Origin: Methylobacteriaceae bacterium
Lineage (GTDB): Bacteria; Pseudomonadota; Alphaproteobacteria; Rhizobiales; Beijerinckiaceae
DNA: 64,000 nt
Direction: 5' to 3'
Assembly: GCA_947444195.1 (NCBI GenBank)
Contig: CANEZL010000007.1
Span: 95,347-159,346, forward strand
Below the pieces are notes generated by a model, which saw nothing but the letters and a program-made list of their open reading frames with translations, ran no database searches and had not been told where the DNA came from. Below, one piece after another: positions 35,089 to 44,141 of this stretch (position 1 is the first letter of the stretch; each line of letters starts with the position of its first letter). The translations under genes were made by a program, and so were the position numbers.

Positions 35089-37056
35089 TCAGGCCACGGT
35101 CCGGGCCGGCTCGCCGCCGATCCGCGCCCGCGTCCAGTTGATGACGCCGCCCGCGAGCAGCACCTCGATCTGGCGCGGCGAGAGGTCGTGCCGGAGCGCC
35201 ACCGGGCGCCCGCGCACCCGCGCCGTCACCGTCTGGCCGGCGCGCAAGGTCTCCGCGATCTCGGCGATCTCGACCACGTCGCCGATCTCCAGGCCGTCGT
35301 AATCGGTGGGATCGGCGAAGGTGAGGGGCAGGACGCCGAAATTGACGAGGTTCTGCCAGTGGATGCGGGCGAAGCTCTTGGCCAGCACCACCTCCAGGCC
35401 GAGATAGCGCGGCGCGAGCGCCGCGTTCTCGCGGCTCGACCCCTGCCCGTAATTCAGGCCGCCGACGATGGCGTGGCCCGCCCGGCCCGGCCCGGCCTGC
35501 TTCGCCCGCTGCGGATAGGTCGGGTCGATCGGCTCGAAGGTGAATTCCGAGGTCTTCGGGATGTTCGACCAGTAGGGCATCACCCGGGCGCCCGCCGGCA
35601 TGATGTCGTCGGTGGAGATGTCGTCACCGGTCTTCAGGAGCACCGGCACGCGGATGCCGGCGCCGAGCCTGCCCAGTTCCGGCAGGGTGGTGATGTTGGC
35701 AGTCTTCTCCAGGCGCACGGCCCGGGCCTCGGCCTCGGGCAGGGGCGGGACCAGCATGGTGGTGTTGGACTTCACCATCTCGGGCGCCGCGATCCGGGGA
35801 TAGGGCATGTCGAGGTCGCGCGGATCGGTGATGACCCCGGCCAGCGCCGAGGCCGCCGCGGTCTCGGGGCTGCACAGGAACACGCTGTCCTCGCGGGTGC
35901 CCGAGCGGCCGGGGAAGTTGCGCGGCACGGTGCGGAGCGAGTTGCGGCCCGTGGCCGGGGCCTGGCCCATGCCGATGCAGCCGTTGCAGCCGGCCTGATG
36001 GGTGCGCGCGCCCGCGTGGATCAGGTCGGAGAGGTGCCCCTTGGCGATCAGCGTCTCCAGAACCTGCCGCGTCGAGGGGTTGATGTCGAAGGAGACCCGG
36101 TCGTGGGCTTGGCGGCCCTTCACGATCTCGGCAGCCACCGCGAAGTCGCGGAAACCCGGATTGGCCGAGGAGCCGATATAGGACTGGTAGATCTCGGTGC
36201 CCGCGACCTCCGAGACCGGCACGACGTTGCCGGGGCTCGACGGCTTGGCGATGAGCGGCACCAGGGTCGAGAGGTCGATCTCCTCGTGATCGTCGTACGC
36301 GCAGCCGGCATCGGGCCCGAGTTCGACCCAGTCCGCCCCGCGGCCGACGCTGGCGAGATAGGCGCGGGTCGCCTGATCGGACGGGAACACGCTCGTGGTG
36401 GCGCCCATCTCGGCGCCCATATTGGCGATGACGTGCCGGTCCATGGCCGTGAGCCCGTCGAGGCCGGGGCCGTAATACTCGATGATCCGGCCGAAGCCGC
36501 CCTCGCAGCCGTGGCGGCGCAGCATCTCCAGGATCACGTCCTTGGCGCTCACCCAGTCGGGCAGGGCGCCCGTGAGCTTCACGCCCCAGACGCGCGGCAT
36601 GCGCAGGTGGAGCGGCTCGCCCGCCATGGCGAGGGCCACCTCGACGCCGCCCGCGCCGAAGGCGAGCATGCCGAGGGAGCCGGCGGCGGGGGTGTGGCTG
36701 TCGGAACCGACCAGCGTCTGCCCCGGCCTGCCGAAGCTCTGCATATGCACGGGGTGGCTGATGCCGTTGCCGGGGCGCGAGTACCAGACGCCGAAGCGGC
36801 GGCAGGCCGAGCGCAGGAACAGGTGCTCGTCGGCGTTGAGATGATCGTTCTGGACGAGGTTGTGGTCGACGTACTGGGCGGCGAGGCCCACCTTGACCCG
36901 CTCGACGCCCATCGCCTCCAGTTCCAGCATGACGAGGCTGCCGAGGACGTCCTGCAGGAGCGTCTGGTCTATCGTGAGCGCGATCTCGGCGCCGGGCGTG
37001 ACCTCGCCCTCGACGAGATGCGAGCGGATCAGCTTCTGCGTCAGGTTCAGCGCCAT
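35089..37056 (-). CDS. Aconitase-family hydro-lyase
   Basis: A 655-residue 4Fe-4S enzyme of the compact bacterial AcnA-like/isopropylmalate-isomerase type, with the swivel domain fused. Cluster-binding Cys are in AGCNGCIGMGQ, plus a preceding Cys further upstream. The substrate block TLVGSDSHTPAAGSLGML and the swivel signature GGLNYGQGSSRENAAL are intact. ATG 37056 is chosen at MALNLTQKL. The enzyme may be an aconitase, but neighbours that handle CoA thioesters and DRE-TIM lyase chemistry suggest a hydratase for a branched C5 diacid such as mesaconate or citraconate (inference). The repeat copy C separates it from the MFS gene. Confidence 0.88.
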   Translation of the reverse strand: MALNLTQKLIRSHLVEGEVTPGAEIALTIDQTLLQDVLGSLVMLELEAMGVERVKVGLAAQYVDHNLVQNDHLNADEHLFLRSACRRFGVWYSRPGNGISHPVHMQSFGRPGQTLVGSDSHTPAAGSLGMLAFGAGGVEVALAMAGEPLHLRMPRVWGVKLTGALPDWVSAKDVILEMLRRHGCEGGFGRIIEYYGPGLDGLTAMDRHVIANMGAEMGATTSVFPSDQATRAYLASVGRGADWVELGPDAGCAYDDHEEIDLSTLVPLIAKPSSPGNVVPVSEVAGTEIYQSYIGSSANPGFRDFAVAAEIVKGRQAHDRVSFDINPSTRQVLETLIAKGHLSDLIHAGARTHQAGCNGCIGMGQAPATGRNSLRTVPRNFPGRSGTREDSVFLCSPETAAASALAGVITDPRDLDMPYPRIAAPEMVKSNTTMLVPPLPEAEARAVRLEKTANITTLPELGRLGAGIRVPVLLKTGDDISTDDIMPAGARVMPYWSNIPKTSEFTFEPIDPTYPQRAKQAGPGRAGHAIVGGLNYGQGSSRENAALAPRYLGLEVVLAKSFARIHWQNLVNFGVLPLTFADPTDYDGLEIGDVVEIAEIAETLRAGQTVTARVRGRPVALRHDLSPRQIEVLLAGGVINWTRARIGGEPARTVA

Positions 37057-37086
37057 CGTCTCCTCCCTGTTCTGATGCGGCGCGCC

Positions 37087-37224
37087 GTCGTTCCGGGGCG
37101 CTCGTGGAGCGAGCCCGACCCGAAGGGGGGCGCGGAGCGCGCGATCCATGAACGCGCTCGGTTCCTGTTCGGGCTCAGCGGTGTTCATCGATCCCGGGTT
37201 CCGCTCGCGCGGCCCCGGGATGAC
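37087..37224 (+). repeat. Dispersed intergenic repeat, copy C
   Basis: This 138-bp copy starts GTCGTTCCGGGGCGCTCG and ends CGGCCCCGGGATGAC. It shares with copies A and B the internal blocks GAGCGAGCCCG, GCGCGGAGCG and the ATGAAC region. It is inserted between the aconitase-like and MFS genes of an otherwise compact operon. Confidence 0.8.
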
Positions 37225-37237
37225 GAGGCGGATAGCC

Positions 37238-38560
37238 TCAGGGCGCCCGGTCGCTGCGGCGCAGGCTGTCGGGCATCGCGAAGAGGGCGAGCCCCGCCGC
37301 GACGAGGCAGAGCACGCCGATGCCGTAGAGCGCGGGGGTGGTGGATCCGGTCAGGTCCTTGACCCAGCCGACCGCCACGGGGCTGACGATGCCGCCGAAC
37401 TGGCCGAGCGTGTTGATGAGCGCGATGCCGCCGGCGGCGCCGACGCCGGTGACGAGCTTGGCCGGCAGGGTCCAGAAGGTCGGGATCGAGGCGACGATGC
37501 CGGCGCCCAGCAGGGCCAGGGCGAACATCAGCGGCACGATGTGCTTGTCGAACAGCCCGGCCCCGAAGAAGCCGAGGGCGGCGGTCACCGCGAGGCCGGC
37601 CACGAATTTCGGCCGCTCGCCCGAGGCGTCGGAGAGGCGCCCGATCACCACCATGCTGATCGCCCCGCAGATGTAGGGGATCGCCGTGAGGAAGCCGATG
37701 GAGGCCGCCTGCCCGCCGCTCGCGGTCTTGATGAGGTCCGGGCCCCAGAAGTTCAGGCCGTAGGAGCCGATCTGGAGGAGGAAGTAGATCAGCGCGATGA
37801 GCAGGAAACCCGGCTGCCGGATGGCGCCCCAGAGGGAGTGGTCGCCGATGTCCCGGTTGTGATGGGCGATGCGGGAGGACAGGAGCGCCTTCTCGTCGGC
37901 GGAGAGCCAGCGGGCCTCCTCGATGCGGTCGTCCAGGCGGGTGAGCACCAGGGCGCCGAGCACGAGGCAGGGGATGCCGCCGGCCAGGAACAGCCATTGC
38001 CAGCCGGCGAGCCCCGAGACGCCGTTGAGGCCGCCCAGGATGAGGCCGGCCACCGGCGCCCCGAAGATGCCGGAGAAGGCCGAGGCCACGAACATGAACG
38101 AGGTGATGCGCCCGCGGAACGAGGCCGGGAACCACAGGGTGAGGTAGTAGAGGATGCCCGGCGCGAAGCCCGCCTCCATGGCGCCGATGAGGAAGCGCAG
38201 GACGTAGAAGTGCCACTCGGTGCGGATGAAGATCATCAGCGCCGTGGCGATGCCCCAGGAGATCATGATCCGCGCGATCCAGCGGCGCGCGCCGACCTTG
38301 TAGAGCATCAGGTTCGAGGGAACCTCGAAGATCACGTAGCCGACGACGAACATGCTCGCGCCGAGGCCGTAGGCGACGTTGCTGAAGCCGAGGTCGCTCT
38401 GGAGCTGGAACTTGGCGAAGCTGATGTTGATCCGGTCGAAGAAGGCGAACATGTAGCAGATCATGATCAGCGGCATGAGCCGCCACGCGACCTTGCGGAC
38501 GACGCCTCCCTCGCTGACCGCCTCGGCGGCGCCGGGTGTCCCGGACAGGGCGATGGTCAT
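37238..38560 (-). CDS. MFS transporter, anion:cation symporter (ACS) family
   Basis: A 440-residue, 12-helix permease. The opening WRLMPLIMICYMFAFFDRIN and the MFS motif between helices 2 and 3 (EVPSNLMLYKVGARRWIAR) match the ACS group that carries organic acids such as tartrate, phthalate and glucarate. Helix 4-5 has FLIGAMEAGFAPGILYYLTL. It lies between the lyase and aconitase-like genes, suggesting it imports the operon's acid substrate. The ligand is not determinable. Confidence 0.92.
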   Translation of the reverse strand: MTIALSGTPGAAEAVSEGGVVRKVAWRLMPLIMICYMFAFFDRINISFAKFQLQSDLGFSNVAYGLGASMFVVGYVIFEVPSNLMLYKVGARRWIARIMISWGIATALMIFIRTEWHFYVLRFLIGAMEAGFAPGILYYLTLWFPASFRGRITSFMFVASAFSGIFGAPVAGLILGGLNGVSGLAGWQWLFLAGGIPCLVLGALVLTRLDDRIEEARWLSADEKALLSSRIAHHNRDIGDHSLWGAIRQPGFLLIALIYFLLQIGSYGLNFWGPDLIKTASGGQAASIGFLTAIPYICGAISMVVIGRLSDASGERPKFVAGLAVTAALGFFGAGLFDKHIVPLMFALALLGAGIVASIPTFWTLPAKLVTGVGAAGGIALINTLGQFGGIVSPVAVGWVKDLTGSTTPALYGIGVLCLVAAGLALFAMPDSLRRSDRAP

Positions 38561-38714
38561 GGGGTTTCCTCCTCGAAGGATGCGCGGGGCCGTCCGGTGG
38601 AGAGGGGGTCTCCACCGGCGGGCGCATCGCGGGGTGTTGTCTGCGGTGTCCTCGACGCCCGGGGGCCGCCTTCGCAGGGCGGCTTCTCCCGGCGGCTTCT
38701 CCCGCGGCGTTCGC

Positions 38715-39677
38715 TCAGGCCGCCTTGAGGGCCGGGGCGGGGTGCAGGTCGCAGGGGCGGCCGGCCTTGGCGACCTGGCCCGGCACGTCGTGGCCGACGA
38801 GGCGGGGCAGGTCGCGGGACAGGCCGATCAGGGCTTCCAGATCGAGCCCGGTGGCGAGGCCCATCTCGTGGGCCATGCTGACGAGATCCTCGGTGCAGAT
38901 GTTGCCGGTGGCGCCCGGCGCGAAGGGGCAGCCCCCGAGCCCCCCGAGCGCCGCGTCGAAGCGGCGGGCGCCGGCCTCGCAGGCGGCCAGCACGTTGGCG
39001 AGGCCGAGCCCGCGGGTGTTGTGGAAGTGGAGCGTCAGACCCTCGGCGCCTACGAGGGGCAGCACCGCGGCGACGAGCCGGGCGACCTGGCGCGGGTTGG
39101 CCATGCCGGTGGTGTCGGCGAGCGTCACGCCGTCGACGCCGAGGGAGAGGTAGCGCTCCACCTGCGCCACCACCTTGTCCGCGGGCTGGTCGCCCTCGAA
39201 GGGGCAGCCGAAGGCGGTGGCGACGGTGGCGTTGACGCTCACCGGGGCGCCGCGCACTGTCTCCATGATGCGGGTGAAGCCCTCGATGGAGGCGTCGGGC
39301 GTCATGCCCATATTCGCGCGGTTGTGGGTCTCGCTCACGGAGGCCACGAGGTTGATCTCGTCGACCTTGGCCGCGAGCGCCCGCTCGGCGCCCTTCGGGT
39401 TCGGCACCAGGGCCACGTAGACCGTGCCCGGCCGGCGCCGGATGCCGGCGAAGACCTCGGCCGCGTCGCGCAGAGCCGGCACCGCCTTCGGCGAGACGAA
39501 GGAGGAGACCTCGATCCGGCTGAAGCCGGCCTCGCTCAGCGCGTCGATCAGCCGGATCTTCTCCGCCGTCTCCACGAAGACGGGCTCGATCTGGAAGCCG
39601 TCGCGGGTGGCGACCTCCTGGACGATCAGCGTGTCGTCGGCGATCCCGGTCATGCTCCGTTCCCTCGCTCCGCTCAT
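38715..39677 (-). CDS. HMG-CoA-lyase-like DRE-TIM enzyme (possible citramalyl-CoA lyase)
   Basis: A 320-residue aldolase-type lyase. It shows the entry VQEVATRDGFQIEP (metal/substrate Arg-Asp), SVSETHNRANMG, LHFHNTRGLGLANVLAA (His metal ligands) and the active-site Cys loop GGCPFAPGATGNICTEDLV of HMG-CoA lyase. Such enzymes cleave 3-hydroxy-3-methylacyl-CoA to acetyl-CoA and a keto acid. Its start overlaps the CaiB gene stop (ATGA), so it likely acts on that enzyme's CoA product. With a C5 acid, citramalyl-CoA would give acetyl-CoA and pyruvate. Confidence 0.88.
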   Translation of the reverse strand: MSGARERSMTGIADDTLIVQEVATRDGFQIEPVFVETAEKIRLIDALSEAGFSRIEVSSFVSPKAVPALRDAAEVFAGIRRRPGTVYVALVPNPKGAERALAAKVDEINLVASVSETHNRANMGMTPDASIEGFTRIMETVRGAPVSVNATVATAFGCPFEGDQPADKVVAQVERYLSLGVDGVTLADTTGMANPRQVARLVAAVLPLVGAEGLTLHFHNTRGLGLANVLAACEAGARRFDAALGGLGGCPFAPGATGNICTEDLVSMAHEMGLATGLDLEALIGLSRDLPRLVGHDVPGQVAKAGRPCDLHPAPALKAA

Positions 39678-40867
39678 GCCACGGCTCCCTTCTCGCGCAA
39701 GGCGGCGATGCGCTCCGCATCGAGGCCGAGTTCGCTCAGCACGGAATCGGTGTGGGCGCCGAGCGCCGGTCCCTGCCAGCGCACCGCGCCGGGGGTCTCG
39801 GAGAGCTTGGGCACGATGCCCGGCATCTTCACGTGGGTCCCGCCGGGCAGTTCCGCCTGGAGGATCATGTCGCGGGCCTGATAGTGCGGGTCGGCGACGA
39901 TGTCGGCCACCGAGTAGATCCGGCCGGCCGGCACGTCGGCCGCGTCGAGGGCGGCGAGCGCCTCGTCCACGGTGCGCGCCCTGGTCCAGTCGGAGATCGT
40001 CGCGTCGAGCATGGCGGCTTCCTTCGAGCGGCCGTCATTGGTCCGGAACTCGGGGATCTCGGCGAGGTCGGGACGGCCGATCGTCGCCATCAGGCGCTTG
40101 AAGATCGGGTCGCTGTTGCCGGCGATGACGACGAAGCCGCCGTCCTTGGTCGGGTAGGTGTTCGAGGGCGTGATCCCGGGCAGGGCGCCGCCGGTGCGGG
40201 TGCGGACCTCGCCCAGCAGGTCGTATTCCGGAACGAGACTCTCCATGACGTTGAACACGCTCTCGACGAGGGAGACGTCGATGACCTGACCCCCGCCCTG
40301 GCCCGTCTTGACGCGGAGCAGCGCCATCAGGGCGCCGATGACGCCGTGGAGCGAGGCGAGGGTGTCGCCGATGCTGACGCCGACGCGCGCCGGGGGCGCC
40401 TCCGGGCTGCCGGTGGTGTAGCGGATGCCGCCCATCGACTCGCCGATGGCGCCGAAGCCCGGCCGGTCGCGGTACGGGCCGGTCTGGCCGTAGCCCGAGA
40501 TGCGGACCATCACGAGGTTGGGGTTGAGCGCGGAGAGCACGTCCCAGCCGAGGCCGAGCTTCTCCAGGCCGCCGGGCCGGAAGTTCTCCACCACCACGTC
40601 CGCGCTCTCGGCGAGTTGCTTGACGATGGCGAGCCCGTCCGGAGACTTCAGGTTGACCGCGATGGACTTCTTGTTGCGCGACTGCAGGTACCACCAGAGC
40701 GAGGTGCCCTCGTGCATCTTGCGCCACTTGCGCAGGGGGTCGCCGTCGCCCGGGGGCTCGATCTTGATCACCTCGGCGCCGAACTCCGCCATCAGGCGGG
40801 TGGCGAAGGGCGCGGCGATCAGCTGGCCGAGTTCGAGAACGCGGATTCCGCTGAGCGGACCTGACAT
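39674..40867 (-). CDS. CaiB/BaiF (class III) CoA-transferase
   Basis: A 397-residue transferase. It opens SGIRVLELGQLIAAPFATRL, then IKIEPPGDGDPLRKWR, SRNKKSIAVNLKSPDG, VVENFRPGGLEKLGLGWD and the Asp-containing VGVSIGDTLASLHGVIGAL, all family hallmarks. It moves CoA between carboxylates, commonly from succinyl-CoA. ATG 40867 follows GGAGGAAACAG. It leads the leftward operon (lyase, MFS, aconitase-like, DctP), supporting a role in activating the imported diacid. Confidence 0.9.
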   Translation of the reverse strand: MSGPLSGIRVLELGQLIAAPFATRLMAEFGAEVIKIEPPGDGDPLRKWRKMHEGTSLWWYLQSRNKKSIAVNLKSPDGLAIVKQLAESADVVVENFRPGGLEKLGLGWDVLSALNPNLVMVRISGYGQTGPYRDRPGFGAIGESMGGIRYTTGSPEAPPARVGVSIGDTLASLHGVIGALMALLRVKTGQGGGQVIDVSLVESVFNVMESLVPEYDLLGEVRTRTGGALPGITPSNTYPTKDGGFVVIAGNSDPIFKRLMATIGRPDLAEIPEFRTNDGRSKEAAMLDATISDWTRARTVDEALAALDAADVPAGRIYSVADIVADPHYQARDMILQAELPGGTHVKMPGIVPKLSETPGAVRWQGPALGAHTDSVLSELGLDAERIAALREKGAVA

Positions 40868-40943
40868 GGCTGTTTCCTCCGTATTCTTGAGGGACCCCAT
40901 AGACTGTTCCGAAGCGCGAAGTCCAAACGCCTTTGGGCAATAT

Positions 40944-40964
40944 GCGTTCTCCGGGTGAGAACGC
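40944..40964. promoter_or_regulatory. Perfect inverted repeat upstream of the CaiB operon
   Basis: GCGTTCTC and GAGAACGC are separated by five bases (CGGGT), 77 bp upstream of the CoA-transferase start. It could be an operator or a leader hairpin. The LysR gene lies just upstream, but LysR sites are usually T-N11-A within looser symmetry, so the binding protein is unknown. Confidence 0.45.
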
Positions 40965-41072
40965 AGGCCCCGCGGCCCGAGGGATCTTCCAAGCCGCCGC
41001 TCATACCAAATCCGGTCGATCCCTTCGGGATGGCGGATCTGGGCTTCGCTCATGCGCCGCGCGGGCTCGGTC

Positions 41073-41109
41073 GATACGATCCCCGCTTCGATCAAGCGGA
41101 GATCGTATC
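41073..41109 (-). terminator. Hairpin at the end of the LysR gene
   Basis: GATACGATC-C-CCGCTT pairs with AAGCGG-A-GATCGTATC around CGATC, starting at the LysR stop codon. It is a plausible terminator for lysR, which would separate it from the CaiB operon. The adjacent sequence (40997-41033, CTCATACCAAATCCGG...) resembles the flank of repeat copy A, so it may be part of a repeat instead. Confidence 0.5.
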
Positions 41110-42103
41110 AGGCGTTCGCCGCGCGCAGATGGTCGAGCAGCAGCCGCGCCGCCGGCGACAGGGCGCCCGGCCGGACCACGATGTTGAGGGCGCGCCGCGC
41201 CCAGGGGTCGGTCAGGGGCACGGCGGCCAGATGCATCGCGGGGCCGAGGAGGGAAAACACGCCCTCCGGCACGGCGCCGAGCCCCATGCCGGCCTGCGCC
41301 ATCCGGCAGATCGCGTCGAAGCTCGGGACGTGCATGCGCAGGGGTAACGGCCGCCCGAGGCGGCGCGCCTCGTCGCGGAGCGCACCGTAGATCGCGCTCG
41401 CGGCGTGCATGCCCACGTGGTCGTATTCGAGGGTCTCGGCCAGCGCGAGGGCCGGCCGGCCGGCAAGGGGATGGCCGGCCGGCATCACCAGGACGAGGCG
41501 GTCGCCGCGATAGGGATAGGTCAGGAGCGAGCGGGCATCGACGCCGCCGTCGCAGATGCCGAGATCGGCCGCGCCCTCCTCGACGCCCGCCACCACCCCG
41601 GTGCTCGGGCGCTCCTCCAGATCGACCCGGATGCCGGCCTGGACCGCCAGGAAGCCCTGGAGATCCTCGGGCAGGAACTGCACGATGGTCGACAGGTTGG
41701 CGAGCACGCGCACGAAGCCGCGCACGCCCCGGGCATGCTCGGCGAGTTCCAGGGCGATCTGCTCGGCGCTCGCCAGCATGCGCCGGGTGTGGTGGAGGAG
41801 CGTCTCCCCGGCCGGGGTCGGGCGCATCCCCTTGGGCTCCCGCGTGAGGAGCCGGCAGCCCAGGGCCAGTTCGAGCTCGGCGAGGCGCTTGCTGACGGCG
41901 GAGGGGGCGATGGCGCCGCGCCGGGCCGCGCCGTTCAGGGTTCCTTCCTCGCAGATCGCCGCGAACAGGCGCAGGGTCTTGAGATCGAGCCGGCTCAGGA
42001 TCGCCGCCGCGGGCGCGGGGGCGGGGAAGCCGGCGGCGCGGTCGGGCAACGGCGGCGCATCTCCCTCCGGCACGGCCTCGATCACGGAACGATCGTTGGT
42101 CAT
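41108..42103 (-). CDS. LysR-family transcriptional regulator
   Basis: A 331-residue regulator. The winged HTH is at about 37-95 (LDLKTLRLFAAICEEGTLNG, then AIAPSAVSKRLAELELALGC). The effector-binding domain follows (FVRVLANLSTIVQFLPEDLQ; ADLGICDGG; GDRLVLVMPAGHPLA). A 30-residue Pro/Ala-rich extension precedes the HTH, longer than usual, so the true start may be further downstream. It is upstream of and codirectional with the CaiB operon and divergent from the ABC importer at 42393; it could control either. A SuyR-like operator candidate sits 16 bp upstream of its start. Confidence 0.9.
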   Translation of the reverse strand: MTNDRSVIEAVPEGDAPPLPDRAAGFPAPAPAAAILSRLDLKTLRLFAAICEEGTLNGAARRGAIAPSAVSKRLAELELALGCRLLTREPKGMRPTPAGETLLHHTRRMLASAEQIALELAEHARGVRGFVRVLANLSTIVQFLPEDLQGFLAVQAGIRVDLEERPSTGVVAGVEEGAADLGICDGGVDARSLLTYPYRGDRLVLVMPAGHPLAGRPALALAETLEYDHVGMHAASAIYGALRDEARRLGRPLPLRMHVPSFDAICRMAQAGMGLGAVPEGVFSLLGPAMHLAAVPLTDPWARRALNIVVRPGALSPAARLLLDHLRAANA

Positions 42104-42118
42104 AGGACAATATTCATG

Positions 42119-42130
42119 TCTTATAAAAGA
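42119..42130. promoter_or_regulatory. Candidate GntR (SuyR-like) operator, one mismatch
   Basis: TCTTATAAAAGA differs by one base from the perfect palindrome TCTTATATAAGA found twice in the tauE/suyA promoter region. It lies between the lysR gene and the ABC-importer cluster, in AT-rich DNA that could hold both promoters. The 260 bp from here to 42392 contain no gene I can see. Confidence 0.5.
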
Positions 42131-42392
42131 TATGTAATTGCTTTACAGCAGAGGGGCCCGCTGTTAGGGTCCACCGTATCGGGCAGCCCCAGAACAGTCT
42201 CGCGCGGATCGCATTCCGCGTGAAGACGGCGCCCGGACGGAACCGAGGTCCCGGCCCGCCGGGGCCGAACGCCGCCGGACGCGGGACGCCAACCGCTCCG
42301 GACCGGCGCACGACCCTGGGACGGGTGCCGGCCGGCGCCCGCCCGGGCCGCACGAGAACGCGGCAGAAGCCGCGGCGCCAGGGAGGATTCCG

Positions 42393-43163
42393 ATGGGCTT
42401 CGACCAGCCTTTGCTGGAGGTTGACGGCGTCACCCTTCAGTACAAGACGCCGCATCATCTCATCACCGCGACCTATCGCGTGGACTTCAGGGTCTGGCCG
42501 GGCGACCGCTTCGTGCTGCTCGGGCCGTCCGGCTGCGGGAAGTCGACCCTGCTGAAGGCGGTGGGCGGCTACATGGCGCCCACCGAGGGGGAAATCCGCC
42601 TGAAGGGCCAGGCCGTGACCGGCCCCGGCCCGGACCGGATGATGGTCTTCCAGGAATTCGACCAGCTCCTGCCCTGGAAGACGGTGAAGCAGAACGTGGT
42701 CTTCGCCCTCGAAGCCTCGGGCCGCCTCACCGGCGGCGAGGCCGAGGCCAGGGCCATGCACTACATCGACAAGGTCAACCTCTCGAAATTCGCCGACAGC
42801 TACCCGCACATGCTCTCGGGCGGCATGAAGCAGCGCGTGGCCATCGCCCGCGGCATGGCGATGGAGCCCGACATCCTGCTGATGGACGAGCCCTTCGCGG
42901 CCCTCGACGCGCTGACGCGGCGGCGCATGCAGGACGAGCTCCTGGCCCTGTGGGACGACACCCGCTTCACGGTGCTGTTCGTCACCCACTCGATCCCCGA
43001 GGCGATCAAGATCGGCTCGCGCATCCTCCTGCTCTCGCCCCATCCGGGCGAGGTCAAGGCCGAACTCAACAGCGCCGCCGGTCCCGACGAGGTGATGCCG
43101 CTGGAGAGCCGCATCCAGCAGATGCTGTTCTCGGAAGAGATCAAGGAGGCCGAGAATGTCTAG
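42393..43163 (+). CDS. ABC transporter ATP-binding protein (NrtD/SsuB type)
   Basis: A 256-residue ATPase. Walker A is GPSGCGKSTLL, the Q-loop is MVFQEFDQLLPW, the signature is LSGGMKQRVAIARG, Walker B is ILLMDEPFAALD and the H-loop is FVTHSIPEA. It starts a codirectional cluster with permease, binding protein, TtdAB-type hydro-lyase, ThDP enzyme and a second binding protein. Its last codons overlap the permease start by 8 bp. Shared operator sequence with suyAB suggests sulfonate import, but that is inference. Confidence 0.93.
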   Translation: MGFDQPLLEVDGVTLQYKTPHHLITATYRVDFRVWPGDRFVLLGPSGCGKSTLLKAVGGYMAPTEGEIRLKGQAVTGPGPDRMMVFQEFDQLLPWKTVKQNVVFALEASGRLTGGEAEARAMHYIDKVNLSKFADSYPHMLSGGMKQRVAIARGMAMEPDILLMDEPFAALDALTRRRMQDELLALWDDTRFTVLFVTHSIPEAIKIGSRILLLSPHPGEVKAELNSAAGPDEVMPLESRIQQMLFSEEIKEAENV

Positions 43164-44073
43164 GGTGGTCCGTCTCAACGCCATGCCCGCCGATATCGCC
43201 GCCCATCCCACGCCCACCGGCCCCCGCCCCGAGATCGTGCGGGAGCAGACGGCCGCGCACGGCCGCACCGTGGTCGAGAAGCCGCTCTCGGTCCCGGAAC
43301 TGCTCTACAACCAGGGCTGGCTGCGCAAGCTCCTGATCCTCGCCGTCCTGGCGCTGATCTGGGAGGCCTACGGGCGCTATCTCGACAACGACCTGCTGTT
43401 CCCCACCTTCACGGCGACCGTCGCGGCCTTCGCCCGCGGCGTGGCGGACGGAACCCTGCCGGCCCGCGCCTGGGGCTCGATCAAGGTACTGCTCATCGGC
43501 TACGGGCTCGGCATCCTCCTCGCCACCCTGCTCACCGGCATCGCCATCGCCTCGCGGATCGGCACCGACTTCCTCGAGACCATGACCTCGATGCTGAACC
43601 CCCTGCCGGCCATCGCCCTGCTGCCGCTGGCGCTGATCTGGTTCGGGCTGGGCAACGGCAGCCTCGTCTTCGTGCTCGTGCACTCGGTGACCTGGGCGAT
43701 CGCCCTCAACACCCATTCGGGTTTCCTCTCGGTGAGCCGCACCCTGAAGATGGTCGGGCGCAATTACGGGCTCTCGGGGGCGGGGCTCATCACCAAGATC
43801 CTGATCCCGGCGGCCTTCCCCTCGATCCTCACCGGCCTGAAGGTGGGCTGGGCCTTCGCCTGGCGCACCCTGATCGCGGCCGAGCTCGTCTTCGGCGTCT
43901 CCTCGGGCTCGGGCGGCCTCGGGTGGTTCATCTTCGAGAACAAGAACATGCTCGACATCCCGAACGTGTTCGCCGGCCTCCTGACGGTGATCATCATCGG
44001 CCTCGTCGTGGAGAACCTGATCTTCCAGACGGTCGAGCGGCGCACCATCCAGCGCTGGGGCATGCAGGCCTGA
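43156..44073 (+). CDS. ABC transporter permease (SsuC/TauC type)
   Basis: A 305-residue inner-membrane permease with a cytoplasmic N-terminal extension of about 55 residues, then six membrane segments. The block MLNPLPAIALLPLALIWFGL and the coupling loop (LSGAGLITKILIPAAFPSIL) are typical. It overlaps the ATPase gene and precedes the binding-protein gene by 68 bp. Confidence 0.92.
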   Translation: MSRVVRLNAMPADIAAHPTPTGPRPEIVREQTAAHGRTVVEKPLSVPELLYNQGWLRKLLILAVLALIWEAYGRYLDNDLLFPTFTATVAAFARGVADGTLPARAWGSIKVLLIGYGLGILLATLLTGIAIASRIGTDFLETMTSMLNPLPAIALLPLALIWFGLGNGSLVFVLVHSVTWAIALNTHSGFLSVSRTLKMVGRNYGLSGAGLITKILIPAAFPSILTGLKVGWAFAWRTLIAAELVFGVSSGSGGLGWFIFENKNMLDIPNVFAGLLTVIIIGLVVENLIFQTVERRTIQRWGMQA

Positions 44074-44141
44074 ACAGGCTCCGGGGTCCGGCCTCGAGCC
44101 GGGCCCCGCACGGGAACCACCATCACAGGGACGAGGGACGC

